From contig CAJXPP010000120.1 in the NCBI GenBank assembly GCA_913058195.1, forward strand, positions 1 to 6,630: a stretch of 6,630 nucleotides of DNA, written 5' to 3'. Made by a program: the position numbers and the translations under genes. The notes below the pieces were generated by a model that did no database searches, was not told where the DNA came from, and saw only the letters and a list, made by a program, of their open reading frames with translations. Shown in pieces: positions 1 to 6,607 of this stretch (its first letter is position 1; every line of letters begins with the position of its first letter). Origin of the DNA: an uncultured Gammaproteobacteria bacterium (GTDB lineage Bacteria > Pseudomonadota > Gammaproteobacteria > Nitrosococcales > Methylophagaceae).

Positions 1-32
1 CGTCGGCAGCGTCAGATGTGTATAAGAGACAG
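1..32 (+). other. Illumina Nextera (Tn5) read-1 adapter remnant, not genomic
   Basis: These bases match the Nextera transposase read-1 adapter from its second base to its end. The last 19 bases (14-32) are the Tn5 mosaic end used in tagmentation libraries. Native DNA therefore begins at position 33. This is leftover sequencing adapter at a read or contig edge, not a transposon in the organism: no transposase gene or second end is present. The match is from memory of the adapter sequence, which is very well known. Confidence 0.97.
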
Positions 33-211
33 TGGCAATACTGCCGTTTATTCGTCAATTTGCCTTTGTGGATAAGACTTGGTTTGATAACTCAAGTTAT
101 ACCTATTTAAAGTCATGGCTAGATCGGTTTATTACATCACCATTATTTCATTCAATCATGATTAAGCAGCCTCAATGGCAGCCAGAAGATAATAAGTCGT
201 TTTTTCCATAA
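33..211 (+). CDS. glutathione S-transferase family protein, C-terminal fragment (5' end missing)
   Basis: One plus-strand frame is open from the adapter junction to a TAA at 209-211. The first complete native codon is 35-37, giving about 58 residues. The reading includes ILPFIRQFA, FVDKTWFD, YLKSWLDRF, a short SPLF segment and a PQWQPED tail. This pattern is typical of the all-helical C-terminal domain of bacterial GST-like proteins, where an (I/L)(F/L)PF(I/V)RQFA helix is followed by VDxxWF and an LxxWL helix. The thioredoxin-fold N-terminal domain and the start codon lie outside the window, so glutathione binding and substrate cannot be judged. The gene converges on bioD with a 32-base gap. 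The family call is from motif recognition; the exact subfamily is unknown. The codon across base 32/33 must not be read as native. Confidence 0.72.
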
Positions 212-231
212 AAATAATTCTGAATCAGAAT
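206..231 (-). terminator. possible weak rho-independent terminator of the bio operon
   Basis: Bases 217-231 form a near-perfect inverted repeat, ATTCTGA-A-TCAGAAT, which can fold as a 6-bp stem with a 3-base loop. Read on the minus strand, just past the bioD stop codon, the hairpin is followed by TATTTTTAT (216 down to 208), a T-rich tail of the kind used by intrinsic terminators. On the plus strand no T tract follows, so it would not serve the GST-like gene equally. The stem has only two G-C pairs, so termination would be weak. The placement in a convergent gap is the main support. Confidence 0.35.
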
Positions 232-243
232 ATAGTTAGATTC

Positions 244-909
244 TTAAATAAAATAAGCTTCGTTTATATAGTCCACTGCCACACCCTCTGTAGAGAGAAA
301 AGGTACTTCAGCTAATAAAGGTGCCGTTATTTTCAATTTAAGTATTGAAACAATTTGTTCTGATTGTGCATTTATTTCGATATTGTTGGCTACCCAGCCC
401 ATAAGGGGTAACCCTGACTGCTTGATTGCTTCGACAGTTAATAGAGCATGATTAATACAGCCTAAGCGGATACCAACAACCAAGATAATCGGTAACTTTA
501 ATACTTTGGCTAAATCCGCCATCGTTTGTGTATTATTAATAGGTACTAACCAACCACCCGCTCCTTCAACTACTACGGCATCAGATTGTTGCTGAATCAG
601 TTCAAAGTTCTGCTTGATTTTATTCAGGTCAATATTGATGTTTTTTTGTTGAGCGGCGATATGTGGTGCAATAGCGGCTTGGAATGCGTATGGGTTAATA
701 GTACCGTATGGCAAGTCTACATTTGCATGTTGAATTAGCTGTAAAGCATCATCATTTCGTAAACCTGCTTCCGTAGTATCACAGCCACTCGCAATTGGCT
801 TCATAGCGGCGACACGGAGCCCCTTTTGCTTGAGTAAATCTATAATAGCTACACTAATAAAGGTTTTTCCTACATCCGTATCAGTGCCCGTCACAAATAA
901 GCTAGTCAT
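244..909 (-). CDS. bioD: dethiobiotin synthetase BioD
   Basis: ATP-dependent dethiobiotin synthase: it carboxylates 7,8-diaminopelargonate and closes the ureido ring, the second-to-last step of biotin synthesis, in the cytosol as a homodimer. The 221-residue length fits the family (E. coli about 225). The P-loop GTDTDVGKT is at residues 8-16 with Lys15 and Thr16. MKPIASG supplies Lys37 and Ser41, RNDDAL is at 51-56, and VVVEGAGGW at 112-120 holds the metal-binding Glu115. ILVVGIRLGCINHALLT and GWVANN are further BioD signatures. All residues known to matter in the E. coli enzyme appear present at the same numbers. The ATG follows the bioC stop by one base (TAATATG), and a GGAAG Shine-Dalgarno inside the end of bioC supports this start. 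It is the last gene of the operon. Confidence 0.97.
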   Translation of the reverse strand: MTSLFVTGTDTDVGKTFISVAIIDLLKQKGLRVAAMKPIASGCDTTEAGLRNDDALQLIQHANVDLPYGTINPYAFQAAIAPHIAAQQKNINIDLNKIKQNFELIQQQSDAVVVEGAGGWLVPINNTQTMADLAKVLKLPIILVVGIRLGCINHALLTVEAIKQSGLPLMGWVANNIEINAQSEQIVSILKLKITAPLLAEVPFLSTEGVAVDYINEAYFI

Positions 910-910
910 A

Positions 911-1801
911 TTACTTCCGAATTATTTGACTGATCGGGATGTTAATACTGCCATCTTCTGACATTGTTTGTGCTTTTTTCCCTCCCCACGCATGGCCAAA
1001 AACGACTTCATAGGTTGCCGGCAGCACATTATCTTGACGAAAGGCTTCATAAGCCTGCTGAACTTTTTCTAATGCTTCCTTTCCTGTTAACCCGCGACGT
1101 CGCCCACGATTAACATTTCGTGCACCGAGTACTTTAAGGTCCTTCATTAATGCCATTGCGGTACTGTAGGTCAAAATATAATGATCTGCATCTAACACCA
1201 TTCCCGTTAAGGCGGCCTCAGTCATAGCTTCACCTACATCATGCATATCATAAAACATATTAACATGTGGATAATCATCGACTTGCGCCCAAGACCTCCG
1301 TAATTCATACAAGGTATCTGGACCCAAAGTGCTAAACATAACTAAACCGTCAGCCTTTAATACTCTCTGAATTTCAGCAAAGCTGGCTCTTGGATCACAC
1401 CACTGCAACGTTAAATTAGCAAAAACAAAGTCAACACTATTGTCTGCTAAAGGGAGATTTTCTGCGTCACCAGCAAGATAATAGGGTTTATTATTTGTTG
1501 GCAACCAACGTTTCAAGCCTTGCTGTTCTCTATAGGTCTGTTTTGCTTGTTTAAGCATGCCCGTTGCTATATCAACCGCAATTAATTGAGCTTCAGGATA
1601 GCGCTTAGACAATAAGTCTAAATTACGTCCAGTACCGACACCTAGGTCAACAATACGTTTAGGCTTTATCTTAACTAAGTCTAAACGTTCGAGTAGTTCA
1701 TCTGCAGTCTGCCTCTGTAACAGAGCAACATCGTCGTAATGTGCTGCTGCACGCCCAAATGAATCGGCAACTAATTGCTTTTGGGGAAGTTCATTAATCA
1801 T
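911..1801 (-). CDS. bioC: malonyl-ACP O-methyltransferase BioC (long form)
   Basis: SAM-dependent methyltransferase that esterifies the free carboxyl of malonyl-ACP so that the fatty-acid cycle can extend it to pimeloyl-ACP methyl ester. The class I Rossmann fold is visible: the N-terminal VADSFGRAAAHYD helix (11-23), motif I DLGVGTGRN (52-60), the acidic end of strand 2 in AVD (Asp77), GDAENLPL (110-117) and the DFVFANLTLQWCDP segment (123-136). At 296 residues it is longer than E. coli BioC (about 251). The added part, including GPDTLYELR, NVNRGRRRGLTG and ATYEVVFGHAWG, is the pattern I know from the long BioC class of many beta- and gammaproteobacteria, which also resembles mitochondrial NDUFAF5. 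Motif I has Val where DLGCGTG is common; this should be tolerated. The start overlaps the end of bioH by 8 bases and has no strong Shine-Dalgarno, which suggests translational coupling. Confidence 0.94.
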   Translation of the reverse strand: MINELPQKQLVADSFGRAAAHYDDVALLQRQTADELLERLDLVKIKPKRIVDLGVGTGRNLDLLSKRYPEAQLIAVDIATGMLKQAKQTYREQQGLKRWLPTNNKPYYLAGDAENLPLADNSVDFVFANLTLQWCDPRASFAEIQRVLKADGLVMFSTLGPDTLYELRRSWAQVDDYPHVNMFYDMHDVGEAMTEAALTGMVLDADHYILTYSTAMALMKDLKVLGARNVNRGRRRGLTGKEALEKVQQAYEAFRQDNVLPATYEVVFGHAWGGKKAQTMSEDGSINIPISQIIRK

Positions 1802-2555
1802 TTAAAAATTGTTCTATCACTGTTTGGCATTCTAATGTATGGGAAATAAATGGCGCATGGCCAGCAGCTGAAATAATTGTAACGTCCATATTCGGTTTTA
1901 ATTGTTGCAAACTTTCTGACACGGCAACAGGTATAAGCGTATCTCTCTCACCTAATATCAGTTTGAGAGGACATTTTAGACTTGAAAATTCATTGCGTAA
2001 ATCCGTATTAATCAATACCGATAAGCCAAATTTCAACGCCACTGGATGTGCTGGTGTTTCTTTTGCTAATTGTTCAGATAATTGGCGAATCGTATCACGA
2101 CTATGGGCTGAACCACGGGCTTGCAATAGTAAGAATCGTTGCAAAGTATCTTGTTGATTTTCACTCAGATTATCAGCAAAGGCACTAAACACAGAAGCAT
2201 CCATTGCATTATTCCAATCATCAGCTTTAACAAAGCGCGGTGTTGCTGCAAGTAAAATTAGTTTTTTAACGCGATTAGGACATTTATTGGCAAAGGCAAT
2301 ACTCACTAATCCACCTAATGACCAGCCTAAGCAATAAGCTGATGTAGGAAGTTGTTGCGCCAAGTTATCAACTAAAGTATCAAGTTCAAAGCCATTGTCT
2401 TGCCAATCGCTATAGCCATGGCCTGGTAAATCAACTAAATGCAAGGTGAATTGTTGTGACAAATTATCAGCTAGTTGGTGCCAAACAGCACTGTGCATAC
2501 TCCAACCATGCAACATAACCAAGTCAGGCCCTTGACCTATCACCTTAATGTGCAT
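1794..2555 (-). CDS. bioH: pimeloyl-ACP methyl ester carboxylesterase BioH
   Basis: Alpha/beta hydrolase that removes the methyl ester from pimeloyl-ACP methyl ester, ending the BioC-started extension and giving pimeloyl-ACP to BioF. The 253-residue length fits (E. coli 256). The oxyanion region VMLHGWSMHSAVW is at 13-25 and DLPGHGYSD at 42-50. The nucleophile elbow GWSLGG (77-82) carries Ser79, Asp205 lies in LGERDTLIP, and His233 in AAGHAPFISH completes the triad. The cap region includes FLLLQARGS (141-149), typical of BioH. The ATG sits 11 bases inside the end of bioF; GGAG seven bases upstream is the clearest ribosome binding site in the operon and fixes the start. Its place between bioF and bioC is the Pseudomonas-like arrangement, unlike E. 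coli where bioH stands alone. Confidence 0.96.
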   Translation of the reverse strand: MHIKVIGQGPDLVMLHGWSMHSAVWHQLADNLSQQFTLHLVDLPGHGYSDWQDNGFELDTLVDNLAQQLPTSAYCLGWSLGGLVSIAFANKCPNRVKKLILLAATPRFVKADDWNNAMDASVFSAFADNLSENQQDTLQRFLLLQARGSAHSRDTIRQLSEQLAKETPAHPVALKFGLSVLINTDLRNEFSSLKCPLKLILGERDTLIPVAVSESLQQLKPNMDVTIISAAGHAPFISHTLECQTVIEQFLND

Positions 2556-3720
2556 GAACTAGCTCCAAACCATCGAGTAACTGTGTGACCTGCTGTTCGC
2601 TATGATTAGCCGATAAAGTGATTCGTAACCGTGCCGAACCTTCAGGTACTGTAGGTGGACGGATCACACCAACTAATAATCCTTTTTCTTCTAATTGTTT
2701 ACCGATTGTTATTGCTTGTTCATCATCACCCATCACAATAGGTTGAATAGCAGTATCTGAATCAATTAACTGCAATCCAAGTTCTGCTGCTCCAACTTTA
2801 AATTGCCGAATTAATGTCTGTAATTTATCTCGTCGCCAGTTTTCATCTTGTATTAATTTCAAGCTTGCCAAAGTTGCAGCAGCAATTGCTGATGGTTGGG
2901 CAGTAGTATAAACAAAGCTTCGTGCCTGCTGTATCAGGGTATCAATCACTTCTTCATCAGCGGCCACAAAGGCACCTGCTGTCCCAAAAGCTTTACCAAA
3001 CGTACCCATTATAATAGGCATACTCTGTTGCTCAATTTGGTAATGTTCAACCGTGCCTCGTCCCTGTTTACCTAACACGCCTAAACCATGTGCATCATCA
3101 ATCATTACCGCAGTAGAATGCTGTTTTGCCAATGATATTAATTCAGGCAATGGTGCAATATCACCGTCCATACTAAATACACCATCGGTGACAATAAGAC
3201 GATGTGCTGCTTTTTCTGATTGTTGCAATCGACGCTGTAAGGCATGCATATCATTATGTTGATATCGTAACTGTTCTGCTGAACAAAGCCTTCCACCATC
3301 AAGTAATGAAGCATGGTTTAATTTATCTTGAAGAATGTAATCACCGCGCGTCATTAATCCATCAATTACGCCTATATTCGCTTGATAGCCTGACGAAAAT
3401 AACAGAGCACGTTGTTGGCCCATAAAATCAGCTAACTGCTCTTCTAACTGTTGGTGATATTGGCTATGCCCCGTTAACAAATGCGCTGCGCCAGCACCAA
3501 CGCCATCGTGTTCAACGGCATCAATAAAGGCTTTTTTCAGCGCTGGGTGGCTGGCAAGACCCAAGTAATCATTACTGCAAAATGACAGTAACTGCTTACC
3601 ATCAATAATAACTTCAACGCCCTGTTCACCCAGTCGGGTACGCTGCTGACGATAACGCCCCGCGGTTTTTCGGTCAGCTAAATTTTTAGCTAACTGTTGA
3701 GACCAAGGCAAACTTGCCAT
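2545..3720 (-). CDS. bioF: 8-amino-7-oxononanoate synthase BioF
   Basis: PLP-dependent fold-type I enzyme of the alpha-oxoamine synthase family: it condenses pimeloyl-ACP (or -CoA) with L-alanine, with loss of CO2, to give 7-keto-8-aminopelargonate. Length 391 residues (E. coli 384). Visible landmarks are FCSNDYLGLASHP (47-59), GAGAAHLLTGH (75-85), FSSGYQAN (108-115), His136 in LNHASLLDG (the residue that stacks on PLP), TDGVFSMDGD (178-187), DDAHGLGVLG with Asp208 and His211, and the PLP lysine Lys243 in GTFGKAFG. The C-terminal VIRPPTVPEGSARLRITLSA segment is also standard. The start shares one base with the bioB stop (TAATG). A GGAAG about 13 bases upstream is rather far, so translation is probably coupled to bioB. 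No anomalies seen. Confidence 0.97.
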   Translation of the reverse strand: MASLPWSQQLAKNLADRKTAGRYRQQRTRLGEQGVEVIIDGKQLLSFCSNDYLGLASHPALKKAFIDAVEHDGVGAGAAHLLTGHSQYHQQLEEQLADFMGQQRALLFSSGYQANIGVIDGLMTRGDYILQDKLNHASLLDGGRLCSAEQLRYQHNDMHALQRRLQQSEKAAHRLIVTDGVFSMDGDIAPLPELISLAKQHSTAVMIDDAHGLGVLGKQGRGTVEHYQIEQQSMPIIMGTFGKAFGTAGAFVAADEEVIDTLIQQARSFVYTTAQPSAIAAATLASLKLIQDENWRRDKLQTLIRQFKVGAAELGLQLIDSDTAIQPIVMGDDEQAITIGKQLEEKGLLVGVIRPPTVPEGSARLRITLSANHSEQQVTQLLDGLELVHAH

Positions 3721-4730
3721 TAATGACTACAGGCTTCCTTAGCGGGAGCAGTGTGTTCGCCAAATTCAGTATTAATGCCTAGACGGCTAAATAATTTCTG
3801 ATCATGGTCTGTATCGGGATTATCGGTAGTCAGTAATTTTTCACCGTAGAAAATTGAATTAGCACCGGCTAAGAAACACATAGCTTGCAACTCATCACTC
3901 ATACTTTCACGACCTGCTGATAAGCGCACGACCGACTTAGGCATCATTAGACGTGCAACAGCAATAGTTCGGACAAATTCTAATTGATCAATATCTTCAT
4001 GATTAGCTAATGGCGTACCCTCAACTTTAACTAATAAGTTAATTGGCACACTTTCAGGATGTGTTGGCAAATTGGCCAGGCTAATCAGTAAGCCTGCACG
4101 ATCTTGTTGGCTTTCACCTAGACCAACAATACCACCACTACATACATTAATATCAGCATCACGGACGTAGCTCAGGGTGTCTAAACGATCTTGATAAGTA
4201 CGAGTACTGATGATATCACCGTAAAATTCAGGTGATGTATCCAAGTTATGGTTGTAATAATCTAAGCCTGCATCTTTAAGGCGTTTAGCTTGATGCTCTT
4301 CTAACATACCTAATGTTACACAGGTTTCTAAGCCCATATCTTTAACGCCAGATACCATATCAGCAACACGTTCTAAGTCACGGTCTTTCAAATTACGCCA
4401 TGCAGCACCCATACAAAAACGACTAGCGCCTGTTTCTTTTGCTTGTGCTGCACTTTCCAACACTTTATCTAACGGCATTAAAGGTTCTGCTTTTACTGCT
4501 GACTCATGGTGTGCACTTTGCGGACAATAGCCACAATCTTCGGCACAACCACCGGTTTTAATACTCAATAAAGTACTAACTTGCACAGAATTAGGATCGA
4601 AACCTTCACGGTGTACTGTTTGCGCGCGATACATTAAATCAGCAAATGGAAGTGAATAAAGAGCTTCGACTTCTGCAGCTTTCCAGTCGTGGCGTAATAA
4701 TTGTTCGGCATTCGAGTTATTTTCAGGCAT
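3720..4730 (-). CDS. bioB: biotin synthase BioB (radical SAM)
   Basis: Radical SAM enzyme that inserts sulfur between C6 and C9 of dethiobiotin, the final step of the pathway. The 336-residue TIM-barrel protein has the CxxxCxxC cluster motif GGCAEDCGYCPQS with Cys62, Cys66 and Cys69 binding [4Fe-4S]. The ligands of the sacrificial [2Fe-2S] cluster are all present: Cys106 (RFCMGAAWR), Cys137 (ETCVTLGM), Cys197 (NVCSGGIVGLGE) and Arg269 (VRLSAGRE). Each is offset by +9 from the E. coli numbering. YNHNLDTSPEFY (159-170) and FYGEKLLTT near the C-terminus are also diagnostic. It is the first gene of the operon. The ATG at 4730 is preceded by a weak GAAG (4741-4738). The start lies only 36 bases from the divergent comF ATG, so its promoter must overlap that spacer or comF itself. 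Confidence 0.98.
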   Translation of the reverse strand: MPENNSNAEQLLRHDWKAAEVEALYSLPFADLMYRAQTVHREGFDPNSVQVSTLLSIKTGGCAEDCGYCPQSAHHESAVKAEPLMPLDKVLESAAQAKETGASRFCMGAAWRNLKDRDLERVADMVSGVKDMGLETCVTLGMLEEHQAKRLKDAGLDYYNHNLDTSPEFYGDIISTRTYQDRLDTLSYVRDADINVCSGGIVGLGESQQDRAGLLISLANLPTHPESVPINLLVKVEGTPLANHEDIDQLEFVRTIAVARLMMPKSVVRLSAGRESMSDELQAMCFLAGANSIFYGEKLLTTDNPDTDHDQKLFSRLGINTEFGEHTAPAKEACSH

Positions 4731-4766
4731 GATATTACTTCATTAGATTTAAAGGATTAAGTCTTG
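4731..4766. promoter_or_regulatory. short bioB/comF divergent spacer with both ribosome binding sites
   Basis: Only 36 bases separate the two divergent starts. On the plus side AAAGGA (4751-4756) is a good Shine-Dalgarno for comF. On the minus side GAAG (4741-4738) is a weak one for bioB. A TTTAAA palindrome (4748-4753) could be a -10 element, but a transcript starting just beyond it would leave bioB almost no leader, so it is unlikely to be the main bio promoter. I saw no BirA-type operator (TTGTAAACC and inverted GGTTTACAA halves) and no BioR-type TTATnnATAA palindrome here or nearby. Confidence 0.4.
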
Positions 4767-5483
4767 ATGGCGATGAATTTCATAACTAGATCGACACATC
4801 ATTTCACGCAATTATACAGCAAACTGATACCAATACAGTGCAGGCTTTGCGGCGCCTTCTGCCGAGGCCAAGTCCTCTGTTATGACTGCATAGCAGAATT
4901 ACCTCAAATAGAGATGGCCTGCCCGCGGTGTGCTCTACCCACATTTTCTGCACAACTATGTGGGCGTTGCTTATCTAAGCCTCCAGAACAACACGCAAGT
5001 ATGAGTTTATATAAATATCAGGATCCAGTAGATCGTCTAATTGCTGACTTTAAATTTAAAGATAAACTCTATCTCAGCCAATTCTTTGCTGAACAAATGG
5101 TATCGAAGCTTAACTCGCGCACCCTTCCCGAACTCCTTATACCGATCCCCTTACATCCTCATAGATTGAAACAGCGTGGCTATAATCAATCTTTTGAGTT
5201 AGCCAAATCACTGTCAAAATATTTAACTATTCCTGTTAGCAACAACTATTTAGAACGGATTATTAATACTCAATCTCAGTCATCAATGCCATTTAAACAG
5301 CGCAAAAAGAACATTCAACATGCCTTTAGAGCAACTGATAAGCAGCCGCCACAACATATTGCACTAATTGATGATGTACTCACAACAGGGCATACGGCTA
5401 ATGCTGCAGCTAAAACACTCAAAAAAGTAGGTGTAATCACCATTGAGGTATGGACAATTGCTCGTACAATAAGACATGATTGA
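4767..5483 (+). CDS. comF: ComF family phosphoribosyltransferase-like protein
   Basis: ComF/GntX-type protein: an N-terminal zinc-binding region followed by a type I phosphoribosyltransferase fold. Numbered from the ATG at 4767 (238 residues), four CxxC pairs at 25/28, 38/41, 52/55 and 65/68 form the cysteine-rich head. LIPIPLHPHRLKQRGYNQSFELA (about 124-146) is the family signature. ALIDDVLTTGHT (199-210) is the PRPP-binding loop with the paired acids Asp202-Asp203. ComF is needed for DNA uptake in naturally competent bacteria, probably acting on single-stranded DNA in the cytosol, but homologues occur widely in species not known to be competent, so competence is not implied here. A TTG at 4764 and an ATG at 4773 are in frame; AAAGGA lies 10 bases before 4767 and 7 before 4764, so TTG is a real alternative. 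Its position divergent from bioB is common in gammaproteobacteria. Confidence 0.9.
   Translation: MAMNFITRSTHHFTQLYSKLIPIQCRLCGAFCRGQVLCYDCIAELPQIEMACPRCALPTFSAQLCGRCLSKPPEQHASMSLYKYQDPVDRLIADFKFKDKLYLSQFFAEQMVSKLNSRTLPELLIPIPLHPHRLKQRGYNQSFELAKSLSKYLTIPVSNNYLERIINTQSQSSMPFKQRKKNIQHAFRATDKQPPQHIALIDDVLTTGHTANAAAKTLKKVGVITIEVWTIARTIRHD
4811..4839 (-). promoter_or_regulatory. candidate promoter for the bio operon inside comF
   Basis: Read on the minus strand, bases 4816 to 4811 spell TATAAT, a perfect sigma-70 -10 hexamer. Transcription starting about seven bases on (near 4804) would give bioB a leader of about 74 bases. At 17-base spacing the -35 hexamer would be ACTGTA (4839-4834), a poor match to TTGACA, so this promoter would need an activator or be weak. 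AT-rich DNA yields TATAAT by chance fairly often; its support is position and the lack of room in the 36-base spacer. Confidence 0.3.
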
Positions 5484-5525
5484 TGCCAAAACTAGTTGCC
5501 ACTCTTAATTTAACTGAATTTACTC

Positions 5526-6602
5526 ATGCCTTCTTCAGACGTTCTAATACTACAAGAAAAATTAAATGCCTTTCTTAGTATCGCTAAGAATAACGAAAAA
5601 AAGCAACGTAATTTTCAAGAGTATGAATTAGCATTATTGACCAGTTCAGGACTTAATGAGCTGCTGTCAATTATCTTAGAACAACATCGTGATAAATTTC
5701 AACTTACTGAAGTAACTCTGTTATTACTTGATCCCGAATATGAATTCCAGCGTCTACTCGATTCAATTACTATTCCGAAGTCGTGGCAGGGACGTTTATT
5801 ATTTAGCGACAGTGCTCAAGAACTAGCTCAGGATTTTCATGTTCCACGGAAGGTAAAGTTATCTATTTTCACCCCTTCTCATCATCAAGCTTTATTTCCT
5901 AATTACACCTCTCCTACTGGCTCCATAGCAATCCTACCTCTAATGAGGCAAAATAAAATTATAGGCAGTGTTAATTTAGCCAGTCGTCAAACTGATCGCT
6001 TCCAACAAGGTATAGGGACTCAGTTCTTACAACATCTTGCCGCAATCATTTCTGCTGCAATTGAAAACTCGCGCTTACAAGAAAGTATCAAACAACTGGG
6101 CTTACGTGATCCACTTACCGGCATTAACAACCGACGCTTTTTTGATCAGCGTGTTGAAGAAGAAATCACCTTAGCTCAACGTAATAAGACGCCATTATCG
6201 TGTTTATTTATCGATCTGGATCACTTTAAGCGGGTTAATGACAACTATGGTCACCAGGCAGGCGATCAGGTATTAAAGCAATCGGCCGAGATCTTTGACG
6301 ATACTATGCGTAGTACTGATGTATTAGCTCGCTATGGTGGCGAAGAGTTTGTGATTCTTCTTGCCAATACAACAAGTAAAGCAGCCTATGATATTGCAGA
6401 ACGTATTCGACTAATTGTTGCTGAAACAGAATTTAATATTTCATCCTCGCAACAACCATTAAAGCTCACATTATCAATTGGACTTGCAACCTTAGATAAC
6501 AATGCAGCAATTAAAACTACACAGCAGCTAATAAGCTCAGCTGATCAAGCAGTATATGTTGCTAAAGAGTCTGGTCGAAACAAAGTACATCATGCAAACT
6601 AG
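5526..6602 (+). CDS. soluble diguanylate cyclase with GAF-like N-terminal sensor domain
   Basis: Makes the second messenger c-di-GMP from two GTP. The C-terminal GGDEF domain (about 191-358) begins with LRDPLTGINNRRFF. It has the metal- and GTP-binding FIDLDHFKRVNDNYGHQAGD (Asp230, Asn238, Asp247) and the active-site signature GGEEF at 271-275. RSTD at 262-265, five residues before GGEEF, is an intact RxxD inhibitory site, so product feedback is expected. The N-terminal part (about 30-182) has no membrane segment or signal peptide. Segments such as LNELLSIILEQHRDKF, VTLLLLDPEY, GSIAILPL and IIGSVNLASR look like a GAF or DUF484-type fold; the ligand is unknown. A helix (about 164-190) joins the domains. 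The ATG at 5526 has no clear Shine-Dalgarno, and a TAA 15 bases upstream excludes a longer start. The 42-base gap after comF suggests co-transcription, unproven. Confidence 0.9.
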   Translation: MPSSDVLILQEKLNAFLSIAKNNEKKQRNFQEYELALLTSSGLNELLSIILEQHRDKFQLTEVTLLLLDPEYEFQRLLDSITIPKSWQGRLLFSDSAQELAQDFHVPRKVKLSIFTPSHHQALFPNYTSPTGSIAILPLMRQNKIIGSVNLASRQTDRFQQGIGTQFLQHLAAIISAAIENSRLQESIKQLGLRDPLTGINNRRFFDQRVEEEITLAQRNKTPLSCLFIDLDHFKRVNDNYGHQAGDQVLKQSAEIFDDTMRSTDVLARYGGEEFVILLANTTSKAAYDIAERIRLIVAETEFNISSSQQPLKLTLSIGLATLDNNAAIKTTQQLISSADQAVYVAKESGRNKVHHAN

Positions 6603-6607
6603 TTTGC
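6594..6607. repeat. 14-base perfect palindrome across the diguanylate cyclase stop codon
   Basis: GCAAACTAGTTTGC reads the same on both strands and spans the TAG stop at 6600-6602. As a hairpin it gives a 5-bp stem with a CTAG loop, but no T tract follows on either side, so it is not a standard terminator. A palindrome this long has a fair chance of arising randomly in a window of this size. Confidence 0.3.

Noticed and set aside
14..32. Tn5 mosaic end read as a native transposon end
   Set aside because: It is part of the longer Nextera adapter and abuts the window edge exactly. No transposase, second end or target duplication is visible.
911..1140. BioC C-terminal extension as a gene fusion or frameshift product
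   Set aside because: The added segment (GRRRGLTG, ATYEVVFGHAWG) is the normal C-terminus of the long BioC class known from many beta- and gammaproteobacteria, and the frame is uninterrupted.
1963..2157. Plus-strand 64-residue open frame opposite bioH
   Set aside because: It lies wholly within a well-supported bioH on the other strand, has no ribosome binding site or recognisable motif, and its composition looks like an antisense shadow.
3053..3425. Two overlapping plus-strand open frames (3053-3262 and 3204-3425) opposite bioF
   Set aside because: Both sit antisense to conserved bioF sequence, overlap each other in different frames, and show no protein family features.
4690..4790. BirA- or BioR-type biotin operator upstream of bioB
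   Set aside because: I looked for TTGTAAACC/GGTTTACAA half-sites and TTATnnATAA palindromes and found none. TTTAAA at 4748-4753 is a simple AT palindrome and not such a site.
4767..5483. comF taken as proof of natural competence
   Set aside because: ComF homologues occur in many bacteria with no shown competence, and no other uptake genes are in the window.
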